From positions 6,265,205 through 6,329,204 of the forward strand of contig VZDJ01000056.1 of NCBI GenBank assembly GCA_008694505.1: a stretch of DNA of 64,000 bases. Reading direction: 5' to 3'. The position numbers were made by a program, and so were the translations under genes. Positions 11,301-23,300 of this stretch are shown piece by piece. The stretch is from Cyanoderma ruficeps (taxonomy: Eukaryota > Chordata > Aves > Passeriformes > Timaliidae). How positions within the stretch are numbered: position 1 is the first letter of the stretch; each line of letters begins with the position of its first letter. The notes beneath the pieces were generated by a model. That model did not search any database. It had not been told where the DNA came from and worked only from the letters and a program-made list of their open reading frames with translations.

Positions 11301-14300
11301 TACTTGTCAGCAACTAGAAGAATGAGAAATTTTTCATTGTAATTAGAGGATAAACAGCACTTCTGCCCTCCTCATCAAAGGGCTAAGTGGGACCTGGGGA
11401 GAGCCAAACTCTGGCTCTGTAAGCCTTCTTCATTTCTCTGTCTTCATGGGCCCGAGTGCTCCCAGGTGGTCTCGCAGGCATTGTGAGTAGGTAGAGGGTG
11501 CCTGGGCAAGGAGCAGCCAGAGCTCCAGCCTGACAGGCACCTCGATATTTCTCTTAAGAAGCCACTCAGGAGAGCAGGCTGCTCTGAGATATTCTCATGT
11601 CTCCATGTTTCTCCCTCCTTGCGCTATCTCAGGTGGCTTGTCTCTCCCCCTGCTCAGTCCTGGCATGTTTTCTTTTTTTTCTGTTTTCTTGTTCTTTCTT
11701 TTTAATCAATGCTGTGTCAGCAGCTGCCTTCTCATTTCCCTCTGCTGTTTCTCCAACTGGAAAGTAATCCTTCACTGGCTGCAGAAGGAAACGGGCTGAG
11801 ATTAGCCTGGGTCCTCCCGCATGCGGTGCCTGCTGCAAGGAAAACTCATCTATTTTCCTTTGCCTCCCGGCTGTGAGGGTGAATGTCCTGCCTTCCCTCA
11901 CTCTGGGTCCTTGCCTCTGCAAAGACAGCACTGAGGAAGGATGTGCCCCCATGGTCACTCCAGGCTTGCCTCTCCCCCATGATGCACACCTGGACCCCTC
12001 ACACAACTCACAGGGCCCCAGAGCCCCAAAGGAGTGGACGGGAATAAAACCAATTAATTACATAAATGAAATAAACCAGCAGGAAACCAAAGAGGGTGCC
12101 TGCTGAATGCACTGTGCTTTGGGAGAAAATTGCCTCCAGACAATATTAGCTAGGACCCTGAGCACACTGCTTTTAGTCTTTAATATTCTGATTGTCTCCC
12201 ACAGCACTGCTCCTTTCTATCCAGCAGGGAGACTGCACACCAAAATAAACCAAAAAAAAAAATAAATTAAAACTCACAGCGCTGCCTTGCCACAGCTGGT
12301 TTGGGCTGCAATACCTCAGCAAGGGCAGTGTTGAGATGAGGAGAGCACGGCCTGGTGCAGGGACAGGGATGGGGACTCACCTCGGACCACTCTCCCGTGA
12401 TCCAGATGTACTCGCAGGGGGGCAGCCCGCAGCTCTCCACCTCGGGGGGGCGTTTGCTGGCGTCGCAGTGGCCGCTGCTCTGCAGCCGCTTGTTCTCATC
12501 CACACAGAACACCTTGCGGAGCCGGGACGCCTCTCCGCACGTCTTGGTGCACTGTGTGCAAAACAAACGACAGCTCATGCAACCCCTGAGGGACTCCAGA
12601 GAATGAATCCACATCCAGAGCGAGCCCTCCTCCCAGCAACCTCTGTAAGCTGTCTCTGGTATCCCCTGGGGGAGAATTTCTGACCAGGACCCTGCTGTGC
12701 CACATGCTGCTGCCTGTGACAAACTGCTCCTGACCCCTGCAGGTACTGACCCAAATCCACAGGAGAGAGGAGAAACCAAGATAACAGGTATTGGGATGGG
12801 GCAGATGTGGAGTCCAGATGTGACAGGATCAAAAGATGCAGGATTGGGCATGCAGGGCCAGGAGAGAAGAAAGGGGCCAACCCCCATTATTTCACCTCCT
12901 AGTAAATACAGGTGTTTGGACAATGACAAGTCAACCATTCCCCTTGCAAAAATCACACTGCTGCACCTTTGCCTGTGGCTGGTGTTGGGGAAGCCCCTTC
13001 CCCAGCTCTCGGCCTTGGATGGGGGCACACAGAATCATAGAATGATCATAGAATAGTTTGGGTGAAAAAGACCTTGGAGATCATCTCATTCCAACCCCCT
13101 GCCATGGGCAGGGACACCTTCTACCAGAGCAGGTTGCTCAGAGCTTCACCCAGCCTGGCCTCAAACACAACTCTGCAACCACTGCAGTGGAGGCAGCCCT
13201 ACAGGTTTACTCTGTTTTAAACACTGCCCTGCCTGATATTAAGAGCAACCCATGCCAGCCAAGTACAACTGCTCCCCAGGGCCTTCTGGAGACTTCAAGG
13301 ACTCAGTTCTTTCTCTGCTTGTCTTGGAAAAATGAGCCTGACTGTGAGGCTGTGTTCCTGGGAGTGAGGCTGTCCTTGGAGAGCATCTTAGAAAAACACA
13401 TAAAACAAAATAAATCAGTGTAAGAGCAGCTGCCTAGATAAAACCCTATTTTCTTTTAGTTATTGCCTGTAATGGACTTCTAACACTTTTAACTAACAGG
13501 ATTAACAAGGAGAAAAATGCATGAAAATAATAATTTTATAGAACATGTTGGAAATGTCTTCCCCTTAAGGAAAAGGATAAAACATCCAATCAGACCATCC
13601 CTATCTGTACAGAAACACTGTCTGAAGTCACCTAGGCTTGGAACTCTGTGCCAGTTTAATCTAGCTAGAGTCTTACCCTCCAAACATGATTTCCAGCCTC
13701 CCTGAAGCAGCTCCTGCTCTCCTGGCTGGCCAACAATTAGGAGGATCTTAGTGGGTTCAGCTAATTGCAAAATGCAGGCACTGTCATGGCCCTGTTTCTG
13801 TAATTAGCTGTCAGAATCAAGATTGTAAATTATTTGAGAATATTGAAAAATCAGATCAGTCTGTGGCAGCAGCAGCAAACCAGGACAGTAACAGTGAGCA
13901 CAACATCATGTTGGGAGTAAATGTTTAAAACTGGGGCAAAGTGGAAAGGGATGGGGAAGGAGAGGCAGCTCCACAAAGCAGCATTTATTCCAAAGAAATA
14001 ACTTAGGAGCTCTTAGGCAACAGTCAACATTGCAAAATCTGCAGTCTGCCAGAAGACCCCAAGGGCTTTGTGTGCTTTCAACCTTATTTACTCTCTTGCT
14101 TTGAGTCTTTGGAGTGGAAGCTCCTTCTAGGTCTGTGCTGAAACATGGCAATCCTACAGGGGCTGGAGGAATTTGCTGGAGTGTGATTTCCCCAGAAAGC
14201 AAACAAAGTGAGCTATATTTGCCCATCTCTGATTATCTCCCTATTACATAAGTAAAAACTGAAAGGGGGTCATTGTGTGTGAATCTGGCACCACTACAGC

Positions 14301-17300
14301 TCCATCATTAGGGAGCTCCCTGACAGCTCTCCAGGCACCTTTTGGGGCAGCCTGAACCCCGACCTTCCTGCCCCTCCCTAAGGAGGAACTCTCCAGCACA
14401 GTGGGAGTGGGGTCACAGGATGCTCAAATCTTCCCTCCTCTTTGGTTTGGCATCTTCCAGCCCAGCAAGGGGTCAGCAATACAGGGTGAATTGTTCCCTG
14501 GTCCCTCACAGCCAAAGGAGGAACCTTGAAAGGAGTGGGAATAACCAAGACTGATTTTGTCTCATCTCCTCAATGTATATTTCAGACTAAATTTGCAAAG
14601 TACCTTGGCTCATGCTTGACTTTAAGAGGGTTAACCATCTCTATGCCATCAAGGCACCTTCTAACATTGGCAGTGAAGAGCTGTCATATCAAAAGCCCAA
14701 TCTTGTTTAAAATCATTACTTGCTGATGACAGACTGACACTCCCAAGCACAGGCCAGCCTGATTTGGTTTTGTCTGCAAATAACAGTCGTGTGGCCAAAT
14801 AAATCCCAGCCAGATCTGTGCATTTTGTCATCATCAGAAATTGGAAGTTCGGTTATTTGTGTTTTTAAGGGAAACTGGCAATTAAAACAATCCCACTGAA
14901 ATATTAAATGAGGCTCAAACACAGTGAGACCGTCATAAACTAAGTCAAAGAGAAACACCGCAGAGGTTCTAATCAGCCACTCCAAAGTTAAAAAACATTT
15001 TTCATGTAGAAATCAGATAATTCAGCTAGCATGGAAAGGCTATTTTTCCTTTTAATGCAGTGACAGATTTTGCATGAACTCTCATGTTCGAGACTGATTT
15101 AAATCTCACACAAAACAGTGGGGCCAGGCTATAACAGCGATTGATAGCAAAGTCTGAAAAACAGGTCAGGCATTTGGCAATATTTGTCTCTTTTGCCTCA
15201 TTTCCCAAATTCTGAACTATTTTCCTGGCAGTTCAAATTAAGGATAATTTCAAGCACTTCTGTAACTGTTTTAGAGCAGCAATAACAATAATTAAAATAA
15301 CCCCAAAGGCATTACTTTGCAAAGGCATTGATTGCTTTCTCCTTTTTTTTAAATAACAATCTGACACAGAGATGAAATGTACCCCCATGCCATGAATGTT
15401 TGCCTTGGGTAATTCTGCAGTTCAAATCAGGCAAGGATGGTACAATTTCCCCCCAAAAGGCAAATGTCAAAGATTCAGGAGTTGCATGGCAGCTTCCAGA
15501 GCCATGCATTGTCCTTCCACAGATACTCATATCAAAGAAAAAAACCCTTCTTTCTCCCAATTTTCCCTTTTTCTTTGTGACTACAGTCTGAGTTTTATTT
15601 TGACATTAGCAAGGTTCTTTCTATTGACTTTCTTCTCCCTGGTGAGAGCACTGAGAACAGGTGATTAATGGTGATACACCAACAGAGGAGTAAATGGTTT
15701 CCAGTAAGTTTCATATTCCTTCTCATTGTCAAGACCAACACTTTTTTTCTAAACAACAACAACAACAAAAAGGAACAATTAAAAAACCCCAAAACCTCTT
15801 GACAGAGTCCCTTTAAAGATAAGAAATCAAGAAGAAGACAGCACTGAGATGTTATTTATATCCTGCCTTTCATGTCAATGTTCATTGCTGCTCTCTGCTC
15901 AGAGAATACCAATGCAATCTGTGCCTCCTCATGGACAGTGCCTATGGCTGGGGAGGAGGTGCTATTCCCTTTTTTCACTGTGTACACCAGAATAATACAA
16001 GAATTGCTTGGAAGAAATGCTTGGAATCAGCCAAAGAGGCCAGCTCACACTGGGCACCTCCTGCACTTTCCTGCTCATGGTTACTTATGAGTACTTATGA
16101 GGGTGAAGAAACCTCCAGTCCATCCTTCTAGTAAAGTTCCCTTGGAGAAAAAAAAAAATAAATCTCCATAATATGTTCAAAATTTCCCCAGTGCATCAGG
16201 GAGTCCTGGAAAACTTCAGAAAACATCAGTATTGTATCCCATCAAGGGCTCAGAAGGGTGGAGGCAGGCGCCTCTCCAAACTGTTTTGAAAAGTTGCAAA
16301 AGTAAGGGAGAGAGGGCAAAATTTGGCTGCGAGTTTGATTTGATGATTTTGGAGGTCTTTTTCAAATTAATGATTCTAAGATTCTAGAAAAGGATGAGGC
16401 AGGAGCTGTTTCTTTTCAGAGCTGATTACACCACTAGGCAAAGGCAGGTACTACCTGCTGCTTGGTGACCTCTTTGCTGCCTTTAAATGTATTAGCTGAA
16501 GAAGTTAATGGGCTCTGCAAAACCAGAAGTTTGTTACAAGGAAGCTGCTGGAGCCCTCTCAGCTGTTCCTACATTTCCTTTTCTGGCTGGGATGTTTCCA
16601 TTGGGTACCACTGTGTGACCAGCCTGGCTTTGCCTCCTGCTGCTTCCCATCACATTTCCTGTGTACTGGGAAGCAGCTGGGAAAGGGCACAGCCCCCTCT
16701 GGCCTCCTGCACTCGCGGCCGGGTTACACAGGATTATAAACCCAATTTCCCAGCACTGCTGAGATTGGGGAAATGAGGCTAAACTTGTGTGTCCTGTTCC
16801 CGTCAGGCTGAGGTACCACATGCAGGGGCTAAAAACTGAAAAAAAGAACTAAAAAAACTAGAATGAAAAGAATCATTTTGGTGTCTGGTCTGAACTGCCT
16901 CTGCCAAAAGCTGCTGTGCATTTGAAGGCTGACACAGCACCCTCTTGGCAATGCATGGGAGGGCTCCTCCTGCTCAGAATCCCCTCATCCTCCTACCACC
17001 CACCACCCTCAAGGGCACTCACTGCTCACACTGCAGGAGAGTTGGAGTCACTCCCTAAACCACTGGAGCAGCAGCTTCATCCCCAGTTCCAGTCTCAGGA
17101 GCTGTTTTTGATGGGAATCGATCCTGGTCACACAGAAAAGCATCATCTCCCACAGAAGACTTGATCTCAGCTCTGCCCGTGGTGAGCAAAGACCAGGAGC
17201 TCAGTGAAAGGACAGGGATGTCAGATGGAGCTGGGGTAATGGGGCAGGAGTGAGGGAATTATCGCTGCTCCCTAATTCCTCCAGGCACGGGGCTCAGGCT

Positions 17301-20300
17301 GGAGCAGCGTGCCAAGACTCTGTCTCCTGGAAGAGATCCGCCCTACCCAAAACCTGCTCAGTATTTGCATAGGTCCCAGCCAAACACAGGGCAGCACGGA
17401 GCAATACATTAACCCTACGGAAGCATTTCTCCGCTGCCCCTTTCCACCGGCACGCACGAGCCTTCCCTCTGCCTCTTTTTTATTTTTTTTTTTCCCTTTG
17501 GCAACCCCGGGTCCCAACCCGAACACCCCCCGACCCTCCGGCAGCCTCGGCATCCAGCATCACCCCACGGCTGAGAGCACAGGGCCGGCTGAAGGAACGG
17601 GGTGGGGTGTCCCTGCTTACCGCCTGCCATTCTCCGGCCGCCCAGCGGTGCGTGGGGCACTCGGGGAGGTGACACTCCCGCTGCGGGGGTGGCCGGCCGG
17701 CCGGGTCACACTCGGCCTCCTCGGCTGCCTTGGCCGTGCCGCCGTGGCACTGCACGGAGCGGCGCTGGACTCCCCGGCCGCAGGACACGGAGCACTGCGG
17801 GAAGGGACACAAGGTGAGCGGAGCCGCCCATCGCACCCACCGCGGTAAGTTCAGGCGGTTCAGTCTCTGCTCTGGGCTCCACGGCATCCAGAGGGACGCT
17901 CTATCAAACTTCCAAGTGAGGCTTTTCGTTGTGCGAAGGAAAAAAATATCAACCCGAAGCCAGTGGATATATCTGCTGTTGGCTTCAGCGGGGTCAGGAC
18001 TTCCCGCACAGGATTTTTATTGAAAAATCTGTTTTTATTGCAAAATAGCGGCACTGCTAAACCACCCTGACATGCCAGAGGTGGCCAGGCTCTGAGTATT
18101 GCTCTGAGTATTGCTTCCCAGGCACTGGTTCAAAAAAGTAATAGTTCAAAATATATCAAATGCCACAAACAGAGCGGGCTTTAATGAAAAGCAAACTTGG
18201 ACTGTAGAGAAGAAAGTGTGCAGCTGTAAGGTGTGAGGGAGCTGGGACTTCTTCCAGCATGCATCTAAACATGCACATGCACCAAGGCAGGGAATACAGT
18301 TAGTTTTTGAAAACAAATGTCTTTTTGAAATTAACTGCATTTCACATTTCCTTCATTACACTGTGGGCACACTTCTCCCAACTTCAAGGTACAGCAAAAA
18401 ATGCCCGAATTTTTCTGTTCCTCAGACATCTTTAAATTATTATCTATACAGCAATAATTTAACAGCTTATTTTTTCTTTCACGCAACATTTCTTAGTGTG
18501 ACTGCACACTAATATGTTTAGCAGTACATAATACTCCTCTGGAACAGATTCCTCCTGGCTAGACCTTAAAGTATTCTATACAGATTTGGAGTAAAGAGAA
18601 TTTGCATTTATAGAAGAAAGTGCATAAAAAAATAAAGGTATGTATTAAAAAGATTGTTGAATTATCAACTAATATTAGTTATTTATAAAAACTAATTTTA
18701 TTAATATATCAGGAACTAAGATAATAAGTTCACAGGCTGTTATTGCAATGCCCACTAAAACAAGCCTTCTTAAGGCAGGGAATGAAGTGGTGCCTAATGG
18801 GGAAGCAATTCCCTTTTCTGTATTCCTCCATAAAGCTCTTTGCTTTACTATCCAAGTGCCCCATAAAGCCAAAAGAACCAGAGAAAAGCTGACTGTGACT
18901 ATTTGCCTGGCTTCAGATATTCATAAGAGGCTGGGAGTATTTTTGTGTAGCTTTTGAAAGCAGCAGTGAGATTTCTGTCACTGGTGATGCAGATGCTTCC
19001 CATATGGTGCTGCTCCCCTGGGATTAACAGTACACTTTGTCCTACACATGCCATAGGGGATTCCTGAACTGAATTAAGGCACAAACTTGGAGAATATATA
19101 CACCAGGATGCCTACCATGCTCTAGAATATCTTTTGAATTGCATTTATCACCAATATAAAAAGCCCAGGTACAGATAAAAGAGCAAAAGTGACACCGTGG
19201 CTTTTTCATGTGTGTGTCACTGTGTGTGACACCTGGGTTTGGGGAGAAGATGGCCCGTGGGCTGTGCCAGAAGCTCTACCTGATGCTCTGCCTGTGTTTT
19301 TAGGTAGGGCTGGGTTTCAGCCTGTAGCTGAAGTATGCAAATACCAGACAGCAGAATAAATATTGGTATTTTTGTTAAATGAAAGGTAAATGGCCATAAT
19401 TGACACCACTTAGGAGACACAAACACATTAAATCTCACATTTCAGTGCAGACATAAACACACTTAAAACTTGGAGAAAAAGCCTTATTAGAGATATATCA
19501 AAAATGCTTTGCTGCAGGGAAATGGGTTCTTAACAGTCTAGAAAAGAACTAACCACCCTCTGAACACAAAACACCTAAAGAGGAAAAAAACTAGGATTGG
19601 AGCACCAGCACAGCCAGTGTCCAGCTGAGACTGATTTTTAACCATGCCTGTATTTCTTGATCTTCATTTTCTCAGTAATTCCTTTTCCAGAAGGCAAAAC
19701 CCCCCCACACCTAAACGTATATTCAGTGGGTCCTGTGCATATATATAGTGACTCAAGGATGCATTTTTATGGGAAAACCTTGCCTTACTTCTCATGCAGA
19801 CTTTTGCTGGTTTATTCGAGAGAAAAAGCACAGCAGCTTAGCTTTGGGATTAACTTTCTGAGACAATTAGACCTTCAGAAAGTTTGGGGTTTTTTTGATA
19901 ATGTCTAAGTAGAAATTTATTATGGGTCCTATTTGCAGTGGTGGCACTGGTGATAGGGAAAGTGACATGGAGTTTTCACGCCCAATTTATACCCTGATTT
20001 ACTGTATATTCAGAGCACCAAACCTGTGTCTGTTTCATGCTCTTAATGAGAAGTTCAGCATCTAAATCCAGCTTGGCTCCAAGGCATTAAATCTCTGGCA
20101 AAGCCCAGAACACCCCTTACAAGGGACCCAGGGCCAGCACTCCCAACTTGTGACAGCCCCAACTCTTCATCTATCACAGGCAAAAAAAAAATCCTCCCAG
20201 CACCGATGAGGCTCAGAGATCCATGTCACAGCATTTCACAGGGCTTTAAAAAGCCCAATTTGATATTGTAGCATAAGTGTTTCTACCCCTTTTCTTTTTC

Positions 20301-23300
20301 CCTAAGCAAGATGCTGGCTGGCTGAGCACATCCTGCATCAAGAATCTGGGCTGAGGAGCTACTCCTGGAAAAGCCTGTTCTTAGCCTTATCATTAGCATA
20401 CAAATATTCCTTAATTGCCCGGTCATAAGAGATTACCTCAGACCATAAATCAACTCATCCTCCTATTAACTTGGGTTCCTTTCTCTAGTTGCATAAAATT
20501 AACATCCATGATGCAGCGGAAAGCTGGGGATTTTAAACCACTTTTATCAATTAGTATTTGTGTATTTTAATGCAATTGACAGGCCATTACATTATTATGT
20601 TTACAATTATTAGCTGTAAAAAATTGCTTTCAGGAGCAGTCACTTTAAATAAGGTGCAAATTGGATACCACAGGGTGTCTAATGGCCTTGCATTTCATTT
20701 CAGTCTGGCTCCTGTATAAAATTGAGGTTTCAGTCCTGAAGGTAATAAAGGTAATAATATTGACTTAATTTTCAATATGGGAGCAGTACTGTGGATTTCA
20801 CTGGCTGGATGCTCCTATCCTCAGGTAAAGAACCCAAGACCTCCGGTGACTGAACCTCCTTGGTGAATGAGCACTTAGTCCTTTACCCACATAATGGCAA
20901 ATACTCCTATCCTGTGAATCCAAAGGTAAGGATTAAAAAAAACCTAACACAAGTCTGAAAACAGTCATATTTCATTAATGGTTTATTGTTGTTTTTATTA
21001 GTGGACATTAATCAACAGCATGCTGTCCTAGTCCTAACATTTGCATGTGTGCCTGCAGCAATGTTAATGGTTTGTCTTTCAGGGAGCTGGAATACAGCAA
21101 GAATGGGTGTTTTGTACCTGAATTTGGAAGACAGAACGCTAGGGAACACGATGTTTTACAAGTTAACAGGTCATTTAGTCTGGGGTTTTCAATAATTCCT
21201 CTGATTAGCACGCTAATGAGGTAGAGGGAAAAGCAAGGTTCAGAGTTAAAAATGTGATGCAGCAGATTCAAGGTGATGACAAAGACATTATTTTCATGAA
21301 AACAAGGATGCAAGGTATGCTTTCAGCAAGCAAGATGCTTAATAACTCAAAATACTTTTTCATTTCTGGCAGCCTCTGCTCTATGCATCACTGTCTGACT
21401 TTTTAATGAGGGAAAATCAAGCAATGAGTTTATTTCTCAAAACTAATGAAGATTTTACTTGAGATATGATATTTAAATGATATTTAAAACATGAAGAAAT
21501 AGATTCTCTTTAATATTATGTACTAATGATGTTTCCAGCAAAAGCCTAAAATATACAACCAGGAATTTGCTTTCAGATAGACACTAAAAGCAAGCTGCCT
21601 AGTTTTCAGCTGGTACAAATCTGTGCTGCTCCACTGCTGTCCATGAAGCTACACTGTTTTACACCAGGATCTGGCCCAGAACCTTTATCCCTGAATAATT
21701 CATGAGGACAGAAGTGATTGGAAAACCAGGCTCTAACCAATTTGATGGAGGAAGAATACCAAAAGGTGCAAAAGGGTACACAACATGTCTCACCTGGCCC
21801 CAATCTCCTGCTTTCCACTTCGGACATCTGCCCCCTCTGCATTTCTTTTGCACGTTGGGCTTAGCAAGGTGTTTACAATTCTCTTCTTCTACATGCCTCC
21901 CTTCCTTTGACAAACAGTACACACTGCGGTGCTTTTGGCCCCTTCCACAGGAGACAGAACACTGTAAATATAAAGTAACAACAGATCAGCTTTCACACTC
22001 ATACAGGGGCCATGGCTACCCAGGGCATTTTCTTTTAGCTGCACCAAAAAGCACCTCCCCAGGTCCCTGGCAAGCTACACAAAGCTTGAGGCGAGTGCAG
22101 ACATTTAATATCGTGTGATATTCTTGGTCAAAGCCCCCAAAAATGCCAGTATCAAAATAGAGAAAACAGCTGACATTCAGCAGGGATAACAGGCTGGATT
22201 CCTGGCATTGCTCCAGTCATTTCAAAGGAGCAGAGTCATCTTACAGGGATCAAGGCAGGAGCCCTCAGTATCTACTTAGAGGAACTTGAAAGGAACCATT
22301 TCCATTTACCTTGGTACAAAGGGATGTCAAATATTGGTAAATCAGGAGGGTAAAGTGGGCTCTGCACCTTCACAGAGGGAAATAATTGCACAAAGGACAA
22401 GGCAGAAAAGTGCAGCATTTCCTTGTCCTTGGTACAAAAGCTCGTGTTTGTTTTATCAGTGTAGTCTGACTTTTCTTTTTTTTTCTTCACTAAACAGACT
22501 GAAACCAGGACACGTTCATCCTTAAGATTTATGCATTTTGAAAACAACTCAGAAGGTGGCAAGAAGGCAAAGCCTGGAGAATCAAAGCAAAAAGCAAACC
22601 AGCAGGTATGTTAGCTGCAAGCTTTGTAGTGAAGCAACTAATTTCAACCTCCCTCTGCAGGTTCACTGAACTTTTTCAAATGTGACCACTTCTGGCATGC
22701 AAACCCCAAGCAACTTCACTTTGATTTCAGATTAGTCTCCTCCAAAGATTTAGGAATCAAAGGGGTCTGGAATCACGACACGAATTTAATATGACAGTTT
22801 CATGTAGAACAAGCCTCTTACTCAGCATGATGCACCCAGAGACTCAGCTTCCATTTCTTCATTACATGCTACGTCATAACCATACTGGTTTAATCCTTGA
22901 GGGCAAACACTCTGTTTTAACCATCTCTCCATATAAAATGTTCTGCTTTCTTTTCAGAATGGAGGAAACACACAGAAATGAGTCTTCGACCTTCATTTTG
23001 GAGTAACTCCATCAGTATATTTCCCAAGAAATATATTACAGCTCAAGCTCTTCCCAGCCTATAAATACATTTGAAACCTAAAAAATTTATATATATAGCA
23101 GCTCTGGAAGAATCCACTAGAATAGAATTTGGCATATACATTGACACCTGTGAATATTTTATATTACAGCCCTACTTACAGCTCATTCAGCCCACAAAGA
23201 ACCAGGAGAGAGCAGTTTCTAAATGGGAAAGTTCAGACCAATGTGGAGAGAAATGGATGTAGCTCGTAAAACCAGCCATTGATGCTTAAAAGCTTGTATA

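Larger units (their letters stand above)
12552..17620 (-). other. ADAMTS9 intron between window exons 26 and 27
   Basis: GT-AG intron of about 5.1 kb. It contains a CR1 fragment near 13031-13230, a short CR1 3'-end remnant near 16336-16387, an AAC microsatellite at 15752-15767, a tandem 10-mer TACTTATGAG near 16082-16101 and the CpG-rich approach to the TSR12 exon. The part at 14560-15300 is complex and AT-rich, without a recognised element. Confidence 0.85.

Noticed and set aside
12267..13028. 253-codon minus-strand frame as a separate gene
   Set aside because: It is the TSR13 exon read through into both flanking introns. Only residues from 12381-12551 match a protein family.
17309..17848. 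179-codon plus-strand open frame
   Set aside because: It is antisense to the TSR12 exon in a GC-rich patch where stop codons are rare. It has no domain, and its low-complexity Pro/Arg/Gly content is typical of a shadow frame.
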